From contig CM070570.1 in NCBI GenBank assembly GCA_036346355.1, positions 43,849,592 through 43,913,591 of the forward strand: 64,000 bases of DNA, given 5' to 3'. Below the pieces are notes generated by a model that saw only the letters and a program-made list of their open reading frames with translations, was not told the origin of the DNA and did not search any database. This document shows, piece by piece, positions 55,255 to 64,000 of the stretch (position 1 is its first letter; each line of letters begins with the position of its first letter). This DNA comes from Rhipidocladum racemiflorum. Its lineage: Eukaryota; Streptophyta; Magnoliopsida; Poales; Poaceae. A program made the translations under genes and the position numbers.

Positions 55255-56095
55255 TCTTTCGGCTCCGCCTATATATTCTTACCAGATTCTAACCGACCGA
55301 CGCGACGATGCCCTCCTCACCGGAGCCGGATATGATATTGACACTATTAGCAGTGCCTTCCTCGTTGCCCTTTTGCCCCTAGCCGGAAGGAAGGAATGTA
55401 TATGCAGTACGGTAGTAGCGCCTTGTTGTCTCCGTGTTTCTTTGCTTGCACGTGTGGATGCATGGATGGACGGATTCAGGATTGATTCCTGGTTGTATTT
55501 CGGCCTGTGCAAATGATTCGATCCCCTAACGAAACTGTGTTGTGACTGGACTTACTCGCTTTGGCAAAAAAAAAAAAAAAAGGCTCCGGCACCGGCGTAC
55601 GTGCCGATGGAACGGAGCCCACCACCGTGGCCTCGTGCTTTCCTCTTCCGTGGGGGGGGGGGGGGGGTTGATGCGGTTTGGGCGTCGACGTCGCCGCGAC
55701 GGTGCCTGTCTGCCCCTCGGGCTGGGACGGGCGCCGTGCCGGGCTGTCGGCAAGGGACAGGAGGACACCGGTGGGGCTCGCCGTGCTGACGAAGTGGCGC
55801 GCCTCCGGATTAGGATCCAATCCGATGTCACGGCCCTTTCGGTTGGCACTCCGCTTTCGCCCAAAGGTGAGTTTGACGTTCGAATTCTGGTGTTCCCCGG
55901 CCCGAGGAAACGCAGAGCGAAGCCGCTAACGAAAGGAATGTGTCGGGTTTCAACATGTGGGGGCCTTGCCTGAGGCTGTTGAGAGATGGAAGGAGGTTGT
56001 TGGGTAGGGTTGGTTAGATATGGCACCTGCATCACAGATGACGTAGGATACACTAATTATCACGGGATCAAATCAATCACTTAGGCTATTGATAC
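55255..56095. other. 3' flank of LOG and GC-rich spacer
   Basis: No clear AATAAA was seen within 250 bp of the stop. 55567-55581 is a poly-A run and 55652-55668 a run of 17 G, followed by GC-rich sequence with overlapping frames on both strands (up to 175 codons on the - strand at 55526-56053) and no recognisable domain. I do not call a gene there. Confidence 0.4.
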
Positions 56096-56097
56096 GA

Positions 56098-57128
56098 TTC
56101 GAACTTTTCTGAAAAGTAACTTTTAGTTGGGTTGTATGGCTGAACAGCTGGGTTAAAAGAGGTTTGGTCTTTGTCAGTCTGGTTTTTTAGTATAGTTTTT
56201 AGGTACGAAGGATGTGGATTGGAAATGAGGGTGAGAAAGGTGCGGTTCGAGGTTTTTTAGGCCACTTGGAATCGGACAGTTTCTACTGGATTCTGAAAGA
56301 AACCCAACCAAACGGTCTAAAGTTTGGAAGGATTCTCCTCGGATCGTTTGTTCTTTTTCCACTCTGCGATCGAATCGATCTCAACTTCGTTTCACCTGAT
56401 CCACAGAATCCTACCTGAAACGTTTCTACTAAGAATCTGGAATCGTGTATGTTTCTACTAGAATCTGGAACCGTACTAAACAGGGCCTTGTACTGGGTGG
56501 AAAGGGGTAATTTCTTTGAACTCTGTGGTAAAGTCATAACCCAACCTACCGAAGCCGTAAGAAGTTACCTCGAATTAGCTTTCAGCCCTGTTTGGAACAA
56601 CCCGCCGCTACGTCCTCTGGAAGCCAGGTCATTCCAAACGACTCGCTTTCGCATGATCGAAGCGAAGCCAACAGCCCATTTGTACTAGAAAAAGTTGAAA
56701 GTCGAAAGCTGATCTAAGATAGCTTCCTACAGCTTTCATGGATTGGGGTTATGACTTTACACTAGAGTTCAAAGAAAATTACCCCTTCCCACCAAGTGTA
56801 AAATTCCAAACCGCACTACTCTCACCTTTGTTTCCAACCTGCATCCATCATACCTAAAAGCTATACTAAAAAGCCAGACTAACAAACACCAAATCTCTTT
56901 AGCCCAGCCGTTCAGCCGTGCAGCCCTTTAGCCATGCAGTTCAACTAAAAGCTACTTTTCAGAAAAGCTCCAGCCATACCAAACAGGGTCTTCGGCTTTC
57001 AGCTTTTTCTAGTATAAATGGGTTGCTGGCTTTTGGTTTCTGGCTACGAAAAAGCTAGCCGATTGGAACAGCTTCTAACTTCTAAAGGACAGAAGCTGAA
57101 GCCGAAGCTGCTCCAAACAGGACCTTAA
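56098..57128. mobile_element. Nested foldback/MITE complex
   Basis: TTTTCTGAAAAGTAACTTTTAGTTG (56104) pairs with CAACTAAAAGCTACTTTTCAGAAAAG (56943). Inside, GGGTAATTTCTTTGAACTC (56505) pairs with GAGTTCAAAGAAAATTACC (56766), and ACCCATTTGTACTAGAAAAAG-type words (56668) pair with CTTTTTCTAGTATAAATGGG (57003). At least two palindromic elements with CAAACAGGG/CCTGTTTGG ends are therefore interleaved. There is no coding capacity. Confidence 0.55.
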
Positions 57129-57484
57129 ACATCTGCTTTCGTCGCCTTCTTAAATTTTTAAAACTTCGGCTATCGATATCTTTTTAACTATTTAAACTGG
57201 ATACATGAAAATCACATGTGAATTTTTCTCGATAAATACTTTCGTAACATTATAATTTTATATAGTTTTATGAATAAATTATAAAAGAAATTAACGATAA
57301 AAACTGTGTTTTGAAAACCATATCGACGACCAAAACAATAACTATTCGTGACCGTACCCCCTCCGTCCAAGTTTATAGGGAGTATCTTTTTAAATAGTCT
57401 TGCCCATACGTATAGGTGTATTTCATGTTCCTACGCAAATTAGTGTGATATTTCCTTTATTCCTTCAATAAATACCTAGATCTA
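57129..57484. other. AT-rich spacer with Stowaway-like end
   Basis: It contains ATTTAAACTGGATACATGAAAATC, inverse to a piece near 38000, and ACCCCCTCCGTCCAAGTTTATAGG at 57356, a Stowaway-type terminus. The next hAT element probably lies inside this MITE. Its other end is not clear. Confidence 0.4.
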
Positions 57485-57492
57485 CCCATATT

Positions 57493-58473
57493 TAGGGGTG
57501 GAATCGAGCCGAGCCGCCGAGCTCGGCTCGGCTGAGCTCGTCAGTTTGCGAGCTGAGTTGGCTCGGCTCGTTGTCTGTATTGAGCTTTAAATTGAGCTCG
57601 GCTCGAGCTTGATCGAGCCTCGAGTCGGCTCGTGAGCCGGCCCTGGTCACAATCCGATCCGACTGGAGTCACTGGACTGAGGCACCAAGCGGGCGATTGG
57701 CTCTGTCTCCATTTCATTCTCCAGCCTCCACCGTCCTCTCCCCATTTCCCCAATCTAGGGTTCGGGCCGTTCGGCGGCGGCGCCTACCCGTCGAGCCCTG
57801 GATCTGGCTGGCTCCAGCTTCCATCCATGACGGCGCCGCCCCTCCTTGCTGGATCTGTCGCCTTGCCGCCTCCCCCGGCCCCGTCGCCTCGCCTGGCTCC
57901 TCCACGGCTCCGCGCCTCCGCCTCGGCGACCGGCGCCCCGTCCCCCGAGCCGAGCCCCCTGAGCGAGTGACGGAGTGAGCGCAGCGGCCGACCTCCCCAG
58001 CGCCTAGTACCCAAGCCGCCGAGCGACTCCATTCGGCAGGTCCTGCCCTCCACTCCTTCGCCGCCGCCTCTGGCCGGCAAGCCGTCCCCTCTTCTGTCCT
58101 GTCTCTAAGCTGTTAAGAGTGGTAGTCTAATAGATATTGCAATTTATCTATTCTCATCACAGCTTCACAGTCATTTACATTGAGTATGTAACAGAAGATC
58201 GTATTGCTTGGTATATGAACATCATACAAGACTAGGAGCAAAAAGGTACAAGAACTACACTTGGAAAGAAAACACGTAGAGAAACTGAACCTACTGGACA
58301 AGTTGTGTCGACTCAACCCTAGAAACTGAACCTACCGGCGGTAACGAGCCAACGAGCCGCTCGCGAGCCGGCTCGGGCTCGGCTCGTTAGCTAAGCGAGC
58401 CGAATAGTAGGCTCGGGCTCGGCTCACTGCCGCTTCGAGCCGAGCCGAGCCTCGAGCTTAATTTCCAGCCCTA
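57493..58473. mobile_element. hAT-like element with a GC-rich gene-like interior
   Basis: The termini TAGGGGTGGAA and TTCCAGCCCTA are inverted, and the flanks CCCATATT (57485-57492) and CTCATATT (58474-58481) agree in seven of eight bases. Subterminal GAGCTCGGCTCGGCT and CGGGCTCGGCTC words fill both ends. The middle (57640-58090) changes abruptly to sequence like a grass 5' leader and first coding exon, with ATG at 57828 followed by MTAPPLLAGSVALPPPPAPS and a Pro/Ala/Ser-rich frame to a stop near 57968. The source gene is not recognised. Confidence 0.65.
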
Positions 58474-58481
58474 CTCATATT

Positions 58482-58948
58482 CTCTACACATACGTATTGA
58501 GTACAATGTTTATAGGTAATAGTTTAGCCGTTTCTACTATTTCTTGGAAAAAATCGTATTTGATACAAGTGTCAACTCATAATTTCAACATGATACAACA
58601 GTTTGGTGTATTTACAAAAAAACCACTCATGGCCGGTTCCTGGGATACCATACATGCATGGCTAGTTCCTGGGGAACCATACAAGCTCATGGCCGGTTCC
58701 TGGGATCCCATGCATGCTTGGCCGGTTCCTGGGGTACCATATAAGCATTTTTTCGAATTTTTTATTGCTTGTACCGCGAATGGGGAACCGGCCAAGGGCA
58801 GAAATATTGTTTTTTTTGCTTTTTTCTGAAATTTGAAACCGAGGTGATTCGAAATGGGGAAAAAATCGTATTTGATACAAGTTTTAACTCGTAATTACAA
58901 GATGATACAACAGTTTTGCGTATTTACGAATAAACCAGTCATCTACGG
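58482..58948. repeat. Direct repeat pair flanking a 30-bp tandem array
   Basis: An 80-bp segment beginning AAAAAATCGTATTTGATACA and containing ATGATACAACAGTTT occurs at about 58550-58630 and 58859-58937. Between them TGGCCGGTTCCTGGGATACC-type units of about 30 bp repeat four times (58626-58745), and a fifth related word GGGGAACCGGCCAAGG is inverted near 58780. Confidence 0.65.
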
Positions 58949-59197
58949 TTACCAGTAAACCGGAGATGCATGTACAGCTTCGATGTCAATCACAAAGCTG
59001 TTGACTTCGTTGGCACATGAACATGTGCCAGGACTAAAGTTATCTTTTGCAATTTTATCAGGGTCAGATGCGATGCCATCTATTTGTTTGATTGTCCAGG
59101 CTAAGCTTTTACTGTGCTGCTTCGGATACTTTTCCATCTACACATTGGCAGCAATTATATTTCAGCCTAAAAGAGTAGGATTCAAGCATAACTAAAA

Positions 59198-59462
59198 GGG
59201 AACATATCTAGTGCTAATGGTCATTGGGTGCTAACATGCTAACATTAAATCTGATCCATCAGATTTATGATAAATGGCTCAGATATAGAGAGATGGAACC
59301 CTATTAATTACCTCATTACTCACTCAAATGCTTTTCACACAAGCCCCTTGATTACCTCATTAATTACCTGTCCAAATCTGAGCCACTCATCATAGATCTG
59401 ATGGCGCAGATCTTATGTTAGTATATTAGCACCCAATGACCGTTAGCACTATATATGTTCCC
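59198..59462. mobile_element. Mutator-type MITE with 9-bp duplication
   Basis: The 9-bp TAACTAAAA is perfect at 59189-59197 and 59463-59471. The left arm GGGAACATATCTAGTGCTAA and the inverse right arm GGGAACATATATAGTGCTAA match and continue for more than 45 bp (GGTCATTGGGTGCTAA). The interior also pairs (TCTGATCCATCAGAT/ATCTGATGGCGCAGAT). There is no coding capacity. Confidence 0.8.
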
Positions 59463-59689
59463 TAACTAAAATATACTTCAAACAAAAACATAAAAAACAA
59501 ACAGATGACCGAAAAACCCCCAAGAACCCATCAATATCCATCTGCATATCACTCGCCTAACAACACAACAATGTGACTCACCGTACAAAATAACTTTCGT
59601 AAATAATACCTGCAGCTGGCGGTGGCCTGGCAGTGGCGTGACGGGGCTTATGATATCAGCTTTTGTCCAATCGGCCTTTTGATATCAGC

Positions 59690-60110
59690 TTTTTTAGGCA
59701 TTTGTCATTCATCTTAGCGTTCGAGGCGAGGGGACAGCGCGCGGTGGGGGCTTGGTTGAAGCGAAGCTGCAGTTGGTAGTGGCCAACCAGCAGTTGGCGG
59801 CACATTAGCACGCGAGGCGAGGGGTCGGGACAGGAAAGTGGCACTTGGAAGCGTTTGCACCGCGTGGTGGGGGCTGGCTGAAGCGGAGCTACAGCTGGCA
59901 GTGGCCTAGCAGTGGCCAACCAGCAGTTGGCGGCACATTAACGCGCGAGGCGAGGAGTCAGGACAGGAAAGCGGCACGTGGCAGCGTTTGAAGCGCGCGG
60001 TGGGGGGGTGGCTGCAGCGCAGCTGCAGCTTGCAGTGGCCTAGCAGTGGTAAGCGTGCGTGGCGAGGGGCTGAGATAGGAAAACAGCACGTGGTGGTTTG
60101 TTGTTTGTTT
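59690..60110. repeat. Three tandem GC-rich subterminal repeats
   Basis: Units of roughly 160 bp contain GCGAGGCGAGG, GACAGGAAAG.GGCAC, GCGCGGTGGGGG, GAAGCG.AGCT.CAG and TGGCCAACCAGCAGTTGGCG. A fragment (GCAGCTGGCGGTGGCCTGGCAGTGG) also occurs at 59611-59636, outside the left inverted terminus. The - strand frames here follow the repeat and are not genes. Confidence 0.65.
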
Positions 60111-60379
60111 ATAATAATCACCGCTGTTTTTAAAAATTGAAAATTCGTTCTTCTTTGTATTGTTTGGTGCGCAACAAATTTGATGACAAATCAGAGTTAT
60201 AAAGAATCCTGATATTGATATTACAAAGTACAGTAAGTACAACAACTACAACAACATGTCTTGTGAACTGTGAGTGGGATTAAGTATTATAGTCGCCAAC
60301 AAAGATGAGAACTTAAGCCATGGTGAACTGTGAGTGGGATTAAGTATTAGTCGCCAACAAAGATGAGAACTTAAGCCTT

Positions 60380-61800
60380 TTCGGAATAATGCAGCTGATT
60401 TGCTCTTCGATATACAGACTACCATATTCTGGAAAAAAATATTGTAATTACACCTTGGGTTGCATGTAAATTCTGCCAGTGCAAAAGCCCTAAGTATTAT
60501 AGTCGCGAACAAAGATGACAACTTAAGCCTTTTCGGAAGGCCGTAAAATATCACGTTTGAGTCTAATTTTTTTGGAAAAATGCAGCCGATTTGCTCTTCG
60601 ATATATAGACTACCATATTCTGGAAAAATATTGTAATTACACCCTGCATTGCATATAAATTCTGCCAGTGCAAAAGCCCTAAGTATTATAGTCGCCAACA
60701 AAGATGATAACTTAAGCCTTTTCGGCAGGCTGTAAAATATCACGTTTGATCTAATTTTTTGGAATAATGCAACTGATTTGCTCTTCGATGTACGGACTAC
60801 CATATTCTGAATAAATATTGTAATTACACCTTACGTTGCATGTAAATTCTGCCAGTGCAAAAGACCCAAGTATTATAGTAGCGAATAAAGATGACAACTT
60901 AAGCCTTTTCGGCAGGCCGTAAAATATCACGTTTGAGTCTAATTTTCTGGAATAATGCAGCTGATCTGCTCTTTGATGTACGGACTACCACATTCTAGAA
61001 AAATATTGTAATTACACCCTGCATTGCATGTAAATTCTGCCAGTGCAAAAGCCCTAAGTATTATAGTCGCGAACAAAGATAACTTAAGCCTTTTCAGCAA
61101 GCTGTAAAATATCACGTTTGAGTCTAATTTTTTGGAATAATGCAGCTGATTTGCTCTTCGATGTACGGACTACCACATTCTGGAAAAATATTGTAATTAC
61201 ACCGTGCGTTGCATGTAAATTCTGCCAGTGCAAAAGCCCTACGTATTATAGTCTCGAACAAAGATGACAACTTAAGCCTTTTCGGCAGGCTGTAAAATAT
61301 CAGGTTTGAGTCTAATTTTTTTAGAATAATACAGCTGATTTGCTCTTCGATGTACGGACTACCATATTCTGAAAAAATATTCTAATTACACCGTGCGTTG
61401 CATGTAAATTCTGCCAGTGCAAAAGCCCTAAGTATTATAGTCGGCAACAAAGATGACAACTTAAGCCTTTTCTGCAGGTCGTAAAATATCACGTTTGAGT
61501 CTAATTTTTTGGAATAATGCAGCTGATCTGCTCTTGGATATACGGACTACTATATTCTGGAAAAGTATTGTAATTACACCCTGCGTTACATGTAAATCCT
61601 GCCAGTGCAAAAGCCCTAAGTATTATAGTCGCCAACAAAGATGACAATTTAAGCCTTTTCGGCAGGCCATAAAATATCACGTTTGAGTTTAATTTTTTGG
61701 AATAATGCCGCTGATTTGCTCTTCGATATACGGACTACCATATTCTAGAAAAATATTGTAATTACACCGTGCGTTGCATGTAAATTCTGCCAGTGCAAAA
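60380..61800. repeat. 188-bp tandem array, about 7.5 copies
   Basis: The words AAGTATTATAGTCG, CTTAAGCCTTTTCGGCAGGC, AAAATATCACGTTTGAGTC, GATTTGCTCTTCGATAT.CGGACTACCATATTCT and AATTCTGCCAGTGCAAAA recur in fixed order. AAGTATTATAGT starts at about 60492, 60681, 60868, 61056, 61241, 61430 and 61617, giving steps of 185-189 bp. Two damaged, shorter copies precede it (60281, 60341). The array stops abruptly after GCCAGTGCAAAA at about 61797. Confidence 0.85.
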
Positions 61801-62253
61801 ATATTTCTTACGTTTAACACCTACTTAGTTAGAAATTACTAAAAATTATCTATACATTCAAATTTCTTTGGCCAACTCGCTTGTCGTATTATTTCAGGAT
61901 TTATAAATTTTACCTTAACATTTTTAAGCCTTTACTCCATTTTATGTGGTCGTGCTTTATTAAATTTATCGACTGGCCGCGCTATGCAATTTTAAACCCA
62001 TTTTAATTATCCTGACAGATTCTACAAGTCTCTCACAGCCTAAGATTCGTACTTTCCAATACTCTTGCAAATGGAATGTTTTTCTTGTTTTTCTCTTTTC
62101 TACAAGTCTCGCACAGCCTAAGATTCTACAAGTCTCGCACAGCTTTCGAAAAGGGGCAACAGGTCATGCAGCTTTGCCAAAGGGGTGACATGCCATCTAG
62201 CTCTCCAAGAGGGACAAGTGTTGTAGTTAAGTGGAGAAGCCCCTCACCAGCAC

Positions 62254-62260
62254 TATAAAA
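62254..62260 (+). promoter_or_regulatory. TATA box of the zinc-finger gene
   Basis: CAGCACTATAAAAACCGG lies 87 bp before the candidate ATG at 62341. The leader between is AC-rich (CCAAACCAGCAATAAACTTC) and looks like a normal plant 5' UTR, but contains another ATG at 62281. Confidence 0.55.
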
Positions 62261-62340
62261 ACCGGTCGAGGGAGGGATAGATGCATCACATTGCCAAACC
62301 AGCAATAAACTTCAACCGACTTTACACAAATCAGGGCACG

Positions 62341-63703
62341 ATGTCATTCTATCGTCGCCTCTTTAGCAAGCAAAACTTAACCCCCCATATACCCGGATGC
62401 GAGTAGCATTGATGCCCCAGTTCTACCGGAGCTGCCCTGGCCGAAATGCGACTGCAACCTTCTGGCGAAGATGATGCAGTCTACGCACGGAGATACGGCC
62501 GCCCGTGCTCACTATTGTTGTGCCCGCGGTTACGAGGTAATCCAATTGGTGTCCTCACAAATTAGGGTAACACTACTATTTCATGCATCGATCTTTATTT
62601 TTTAAGCACGAGGACCGGTGTTGCTTTTTTCAATGGATCGATGGCCCCGAACGACGTGACTACGAATTTATCTACAACTGCCACGACGCCTACCCCACTT
62701 TGCCGGAGAACTTCACCCGGTGGGAGAGGCCGCCGGGATATGTACCCTATCTACATCGACCGGACTTAAGGGCCGGTGGGCAAGGGACCAATCAATCGGT
62801 GAGTTTCATGCGACATGCTCATGTTTCACTCATAAAGTAGTCATTCTAAACCAGTTCATCCCATACAGGACTTCAAAAAGAAACTTGCGAAATTCCTCAA
62901 GTTAAAGGAGAAACCTCCTCAAGGGCCACCCGAAAGGCCTGAATTGTGCGAACACGACCTGCAGGCAGTGGTTGATACCTACCACAGGATCTAGCGGACC
63001 GAAGATTCTACCAATGCCCTTTGCCGAAGGATGAATGGTGCTGGTACTTCAACTGAGTGGACCCAGAGACATACCACCCACATCTCAAACTTCCCGTCTC
63101 GGATAACTGGGGGCGACCAACCCTCGCCGTGGTGCTACTACCTTCCAGAAAAGCCAGACCCTGAGTACACCTACGGTATTATTCAATGACCACAGCGGGC
63201 ATACTGCATTGACTGCAGGACACGCTTTCGGTTATATAACAACAAGCCCAACACACACATGTTGCACCATATAGTGGAATGCGAGCCGAAATAGAGGAGG
63301 CGTCTCGGCAAGTCTCCAGAAGTGGAAGCATCCGGCCGAGGTCCGAACTACGCAACAAATCCTTGACGGATTACAAAGACCATCCGGGAACCTGGGTGGT
63401 ATTAACATAGGGGACGTGGGTAATCGGGAGGGAAGAGATCCACACAAAAAAGACAAAAAAATTATGTTTTATACCCCCGAGACGTTCGGCACAGGCTACC
63501 CATTTGGCAACAGCTGGGAGCACTGCGCACCCCCATGGAACTCTTTCATAAGAGAGATTGAGCGGTGTCCGAGAACAAATCGCGAAAGATTGATGGGTGA
63601 TGTAATATGTAGAAAATGTGGCGCGTCATTCCCACTCTACGAACATAGGCGGAACGATCACTTGTTCCACCATGACAATCAGTGTTTTCGTCGGTTCTTC
63701 TAG
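62341..63703 (+). pseudogene. Decayed multi-zinc-finger gene: two GRF-like fingers and a duplicated CCHHHC motif
   Basis: Candidate exons are 62341-62536, 62607-62798 and 62869-63703, with GT-AG junctions in phase. Exon 1 gives WPKCDCNLLAKMMQSTHG and exon 2 CCFFQWIDGPE, together a GRF-type zinc finger (nucleic-acid binding in known proteins) followed by LPENFTRWERPPGYVP. Exon 3 has ELCEHDLQAVVDTYHR and, after a frameshift, RRFYQCPLPKDEWCWYFN, a second GRF-like finger. Then C-X2-C-X13-H-X2-HH-X3-C occurs twice with identical spacing (63205-63282 CIDCRTRFRLYNN..., 63608-63685 CRKCGASFPLYEH...). Damage: a one-base shift after the first 18 codons, a stop in YFN*VDP, a stop in IIQ*PQ and shifts after 63290. 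Its role is unknown. Confidence 0.5.
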
Positions 63704-64000
63704 CAATGTCGTCACTGTTGTAATGCTGTAGTTTTAGCAATTCCGCCAGGATTGTAATGCCCTCGTAATATCTGTTGCCCTCCAGTTGCACTCTGTAGAA
63801 GCTACATAAAGTACTTTGCTTTAACTCTACCGTAGTGAAGTAATAAGATCAAGAACCTTCATATTAATTCTGAGCATCCATGCAAAGGTAAATGACAAAT
63901 AGCTGAAAAAGCTGATATGACAAAAAGCTGAAAAGGTGATATGACAAATGCCTGAAAAAGCTGATATCAAAAAGCCGATTGGACAAAAGCTGATATCATA

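Larger units (their letters stand above)
59649..64000. mobile_element. TIR-bounded element with tandem array and zinc-finger gene (right edge at or beyond window end)
   Basis: TATGATATCAGCTTTTGTCC at 59649 is the exact inverse of the last 20 bases of the window. The match continues about 70 bp (AATCGGC.TTTTGATATCAGC, AGGCATTTGTCAT). At the right end the word AGCTGATATGACAAA repeats as a short subterminal array. The interior holds GC-rich subterminal repeats, a 188-bp tandem array and a decayed gene with its own TATA box. A GC-rich repeat word also occurs just left of 59649, so the true outer boundary may lie further out. Long inverted termini favour a Mutator-like element, but no transposase is present. 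Confidence 0.6.

Noticed and set aside
55526..56053. 175-codon - strand frame and 143-codon + strand frame
   Set aside because: Opposite overlapping frames in GC-rich DNA next to poly-A and poly-G runs, with no recognisable domain, signal or splice structure.
60246..60803. 185-codon - strand frame with internal repeats
   Set aside because: The repetition reflects the 188-bp tandem array. The frame is open only in some units and breaks in later ones.
60380..61800. Centromeric satellite
   Set aside because: The period is suggestive, but there are only about 7.5 copies and they lie inside a TIR-bounded element next to a gene, so a transposon-internal array fits better.

Overview
The window is repeat-dense nuclear DNA of a grass (Poaceae). 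This rests on the mix of repeats: Del/Tekay-type Ty3-gypsy LTRs with GC-rich leaders, Ty1-copia elements, Tourist and Stowaway MITEs, hAT and Mutator-like elements and a short Helitron. It also rests on a LONELY GUY-type gene whose exon 1 closely resembles the rice protein as I remember it. The species cannot be named. The only gene that reads intact from start to stop is the seven-exon cytokinin-activating LOG gene at 51372-55254 (+ strand). I saw no tRNA, rRNA or CRISPR.

Layout. 1-2929: 3' end of a gypsy element (integrase tail, polypurine tract, 3' LTR). 2930-11340: old dispersed repeats, a candidate hairpin locus and a palindromic MITE pair. 11408-13759: a hAT-like element with a perfect 8-bp target duplication that carries a fragment of the persulfide dioxygenase gene ETHE1; the fragment is itself split by a smaller Mutator-type insertion with a 9-bp duplication. 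14092-19966: a run of Tourist, hAT, Helitron and Mutator-type non-autonomous elements, several with clean target duplications. 20.5-22.4 kb: GC-rich and AT-rich sequence without a recognisable gene. 22.4-24.75 kb: remains of a MULE with a broken transposase on the - strand. 24981-27789: an internally deleted gypsy element with perfect 5-bp duplication ACTAG. 28613-35468: a - strand copia element (duplication GTTCT) with short LTRs and a leader of about 2.2 kb full of small palindromes. 38089-46462: a + strand copia element (duplication GTATT) with 1.6-kb LTRs. 46.5-51.2 kb: intergenic sequence with MITEs, leading into the LOG promoter. 51372-55254: LOG. 56.1-59.5 kb: nested foldback elements, another hAT-like element with a GC-rich gene-like interior, and a 9-bp-duplication MITE. 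59649 to the window end: an element bounded by inverted termini that contains subterminal repeats, a 188-bp tandem array and a decayed multi-zinc-finger gene.

The most unusual items are: (1) a two-exon acidic reading frame inside both gypsy LTRs, with a GC donor, an AG acceptor and the same codon phase in both; (2) the ETHE1 capture inside a hAT element; (3) the right-hand element with two GRF-like fingers and an exactly duplicated C-X2-C-X13-H-X2-HH-X3-C motif, whose 188-bp repeat also lies beside the MULE transposase 37 kb away; and (4) the hairpin-like palindromes in the copia leader. All coding assignments apart from LOG are decayed transposon proteins or gene fragments.
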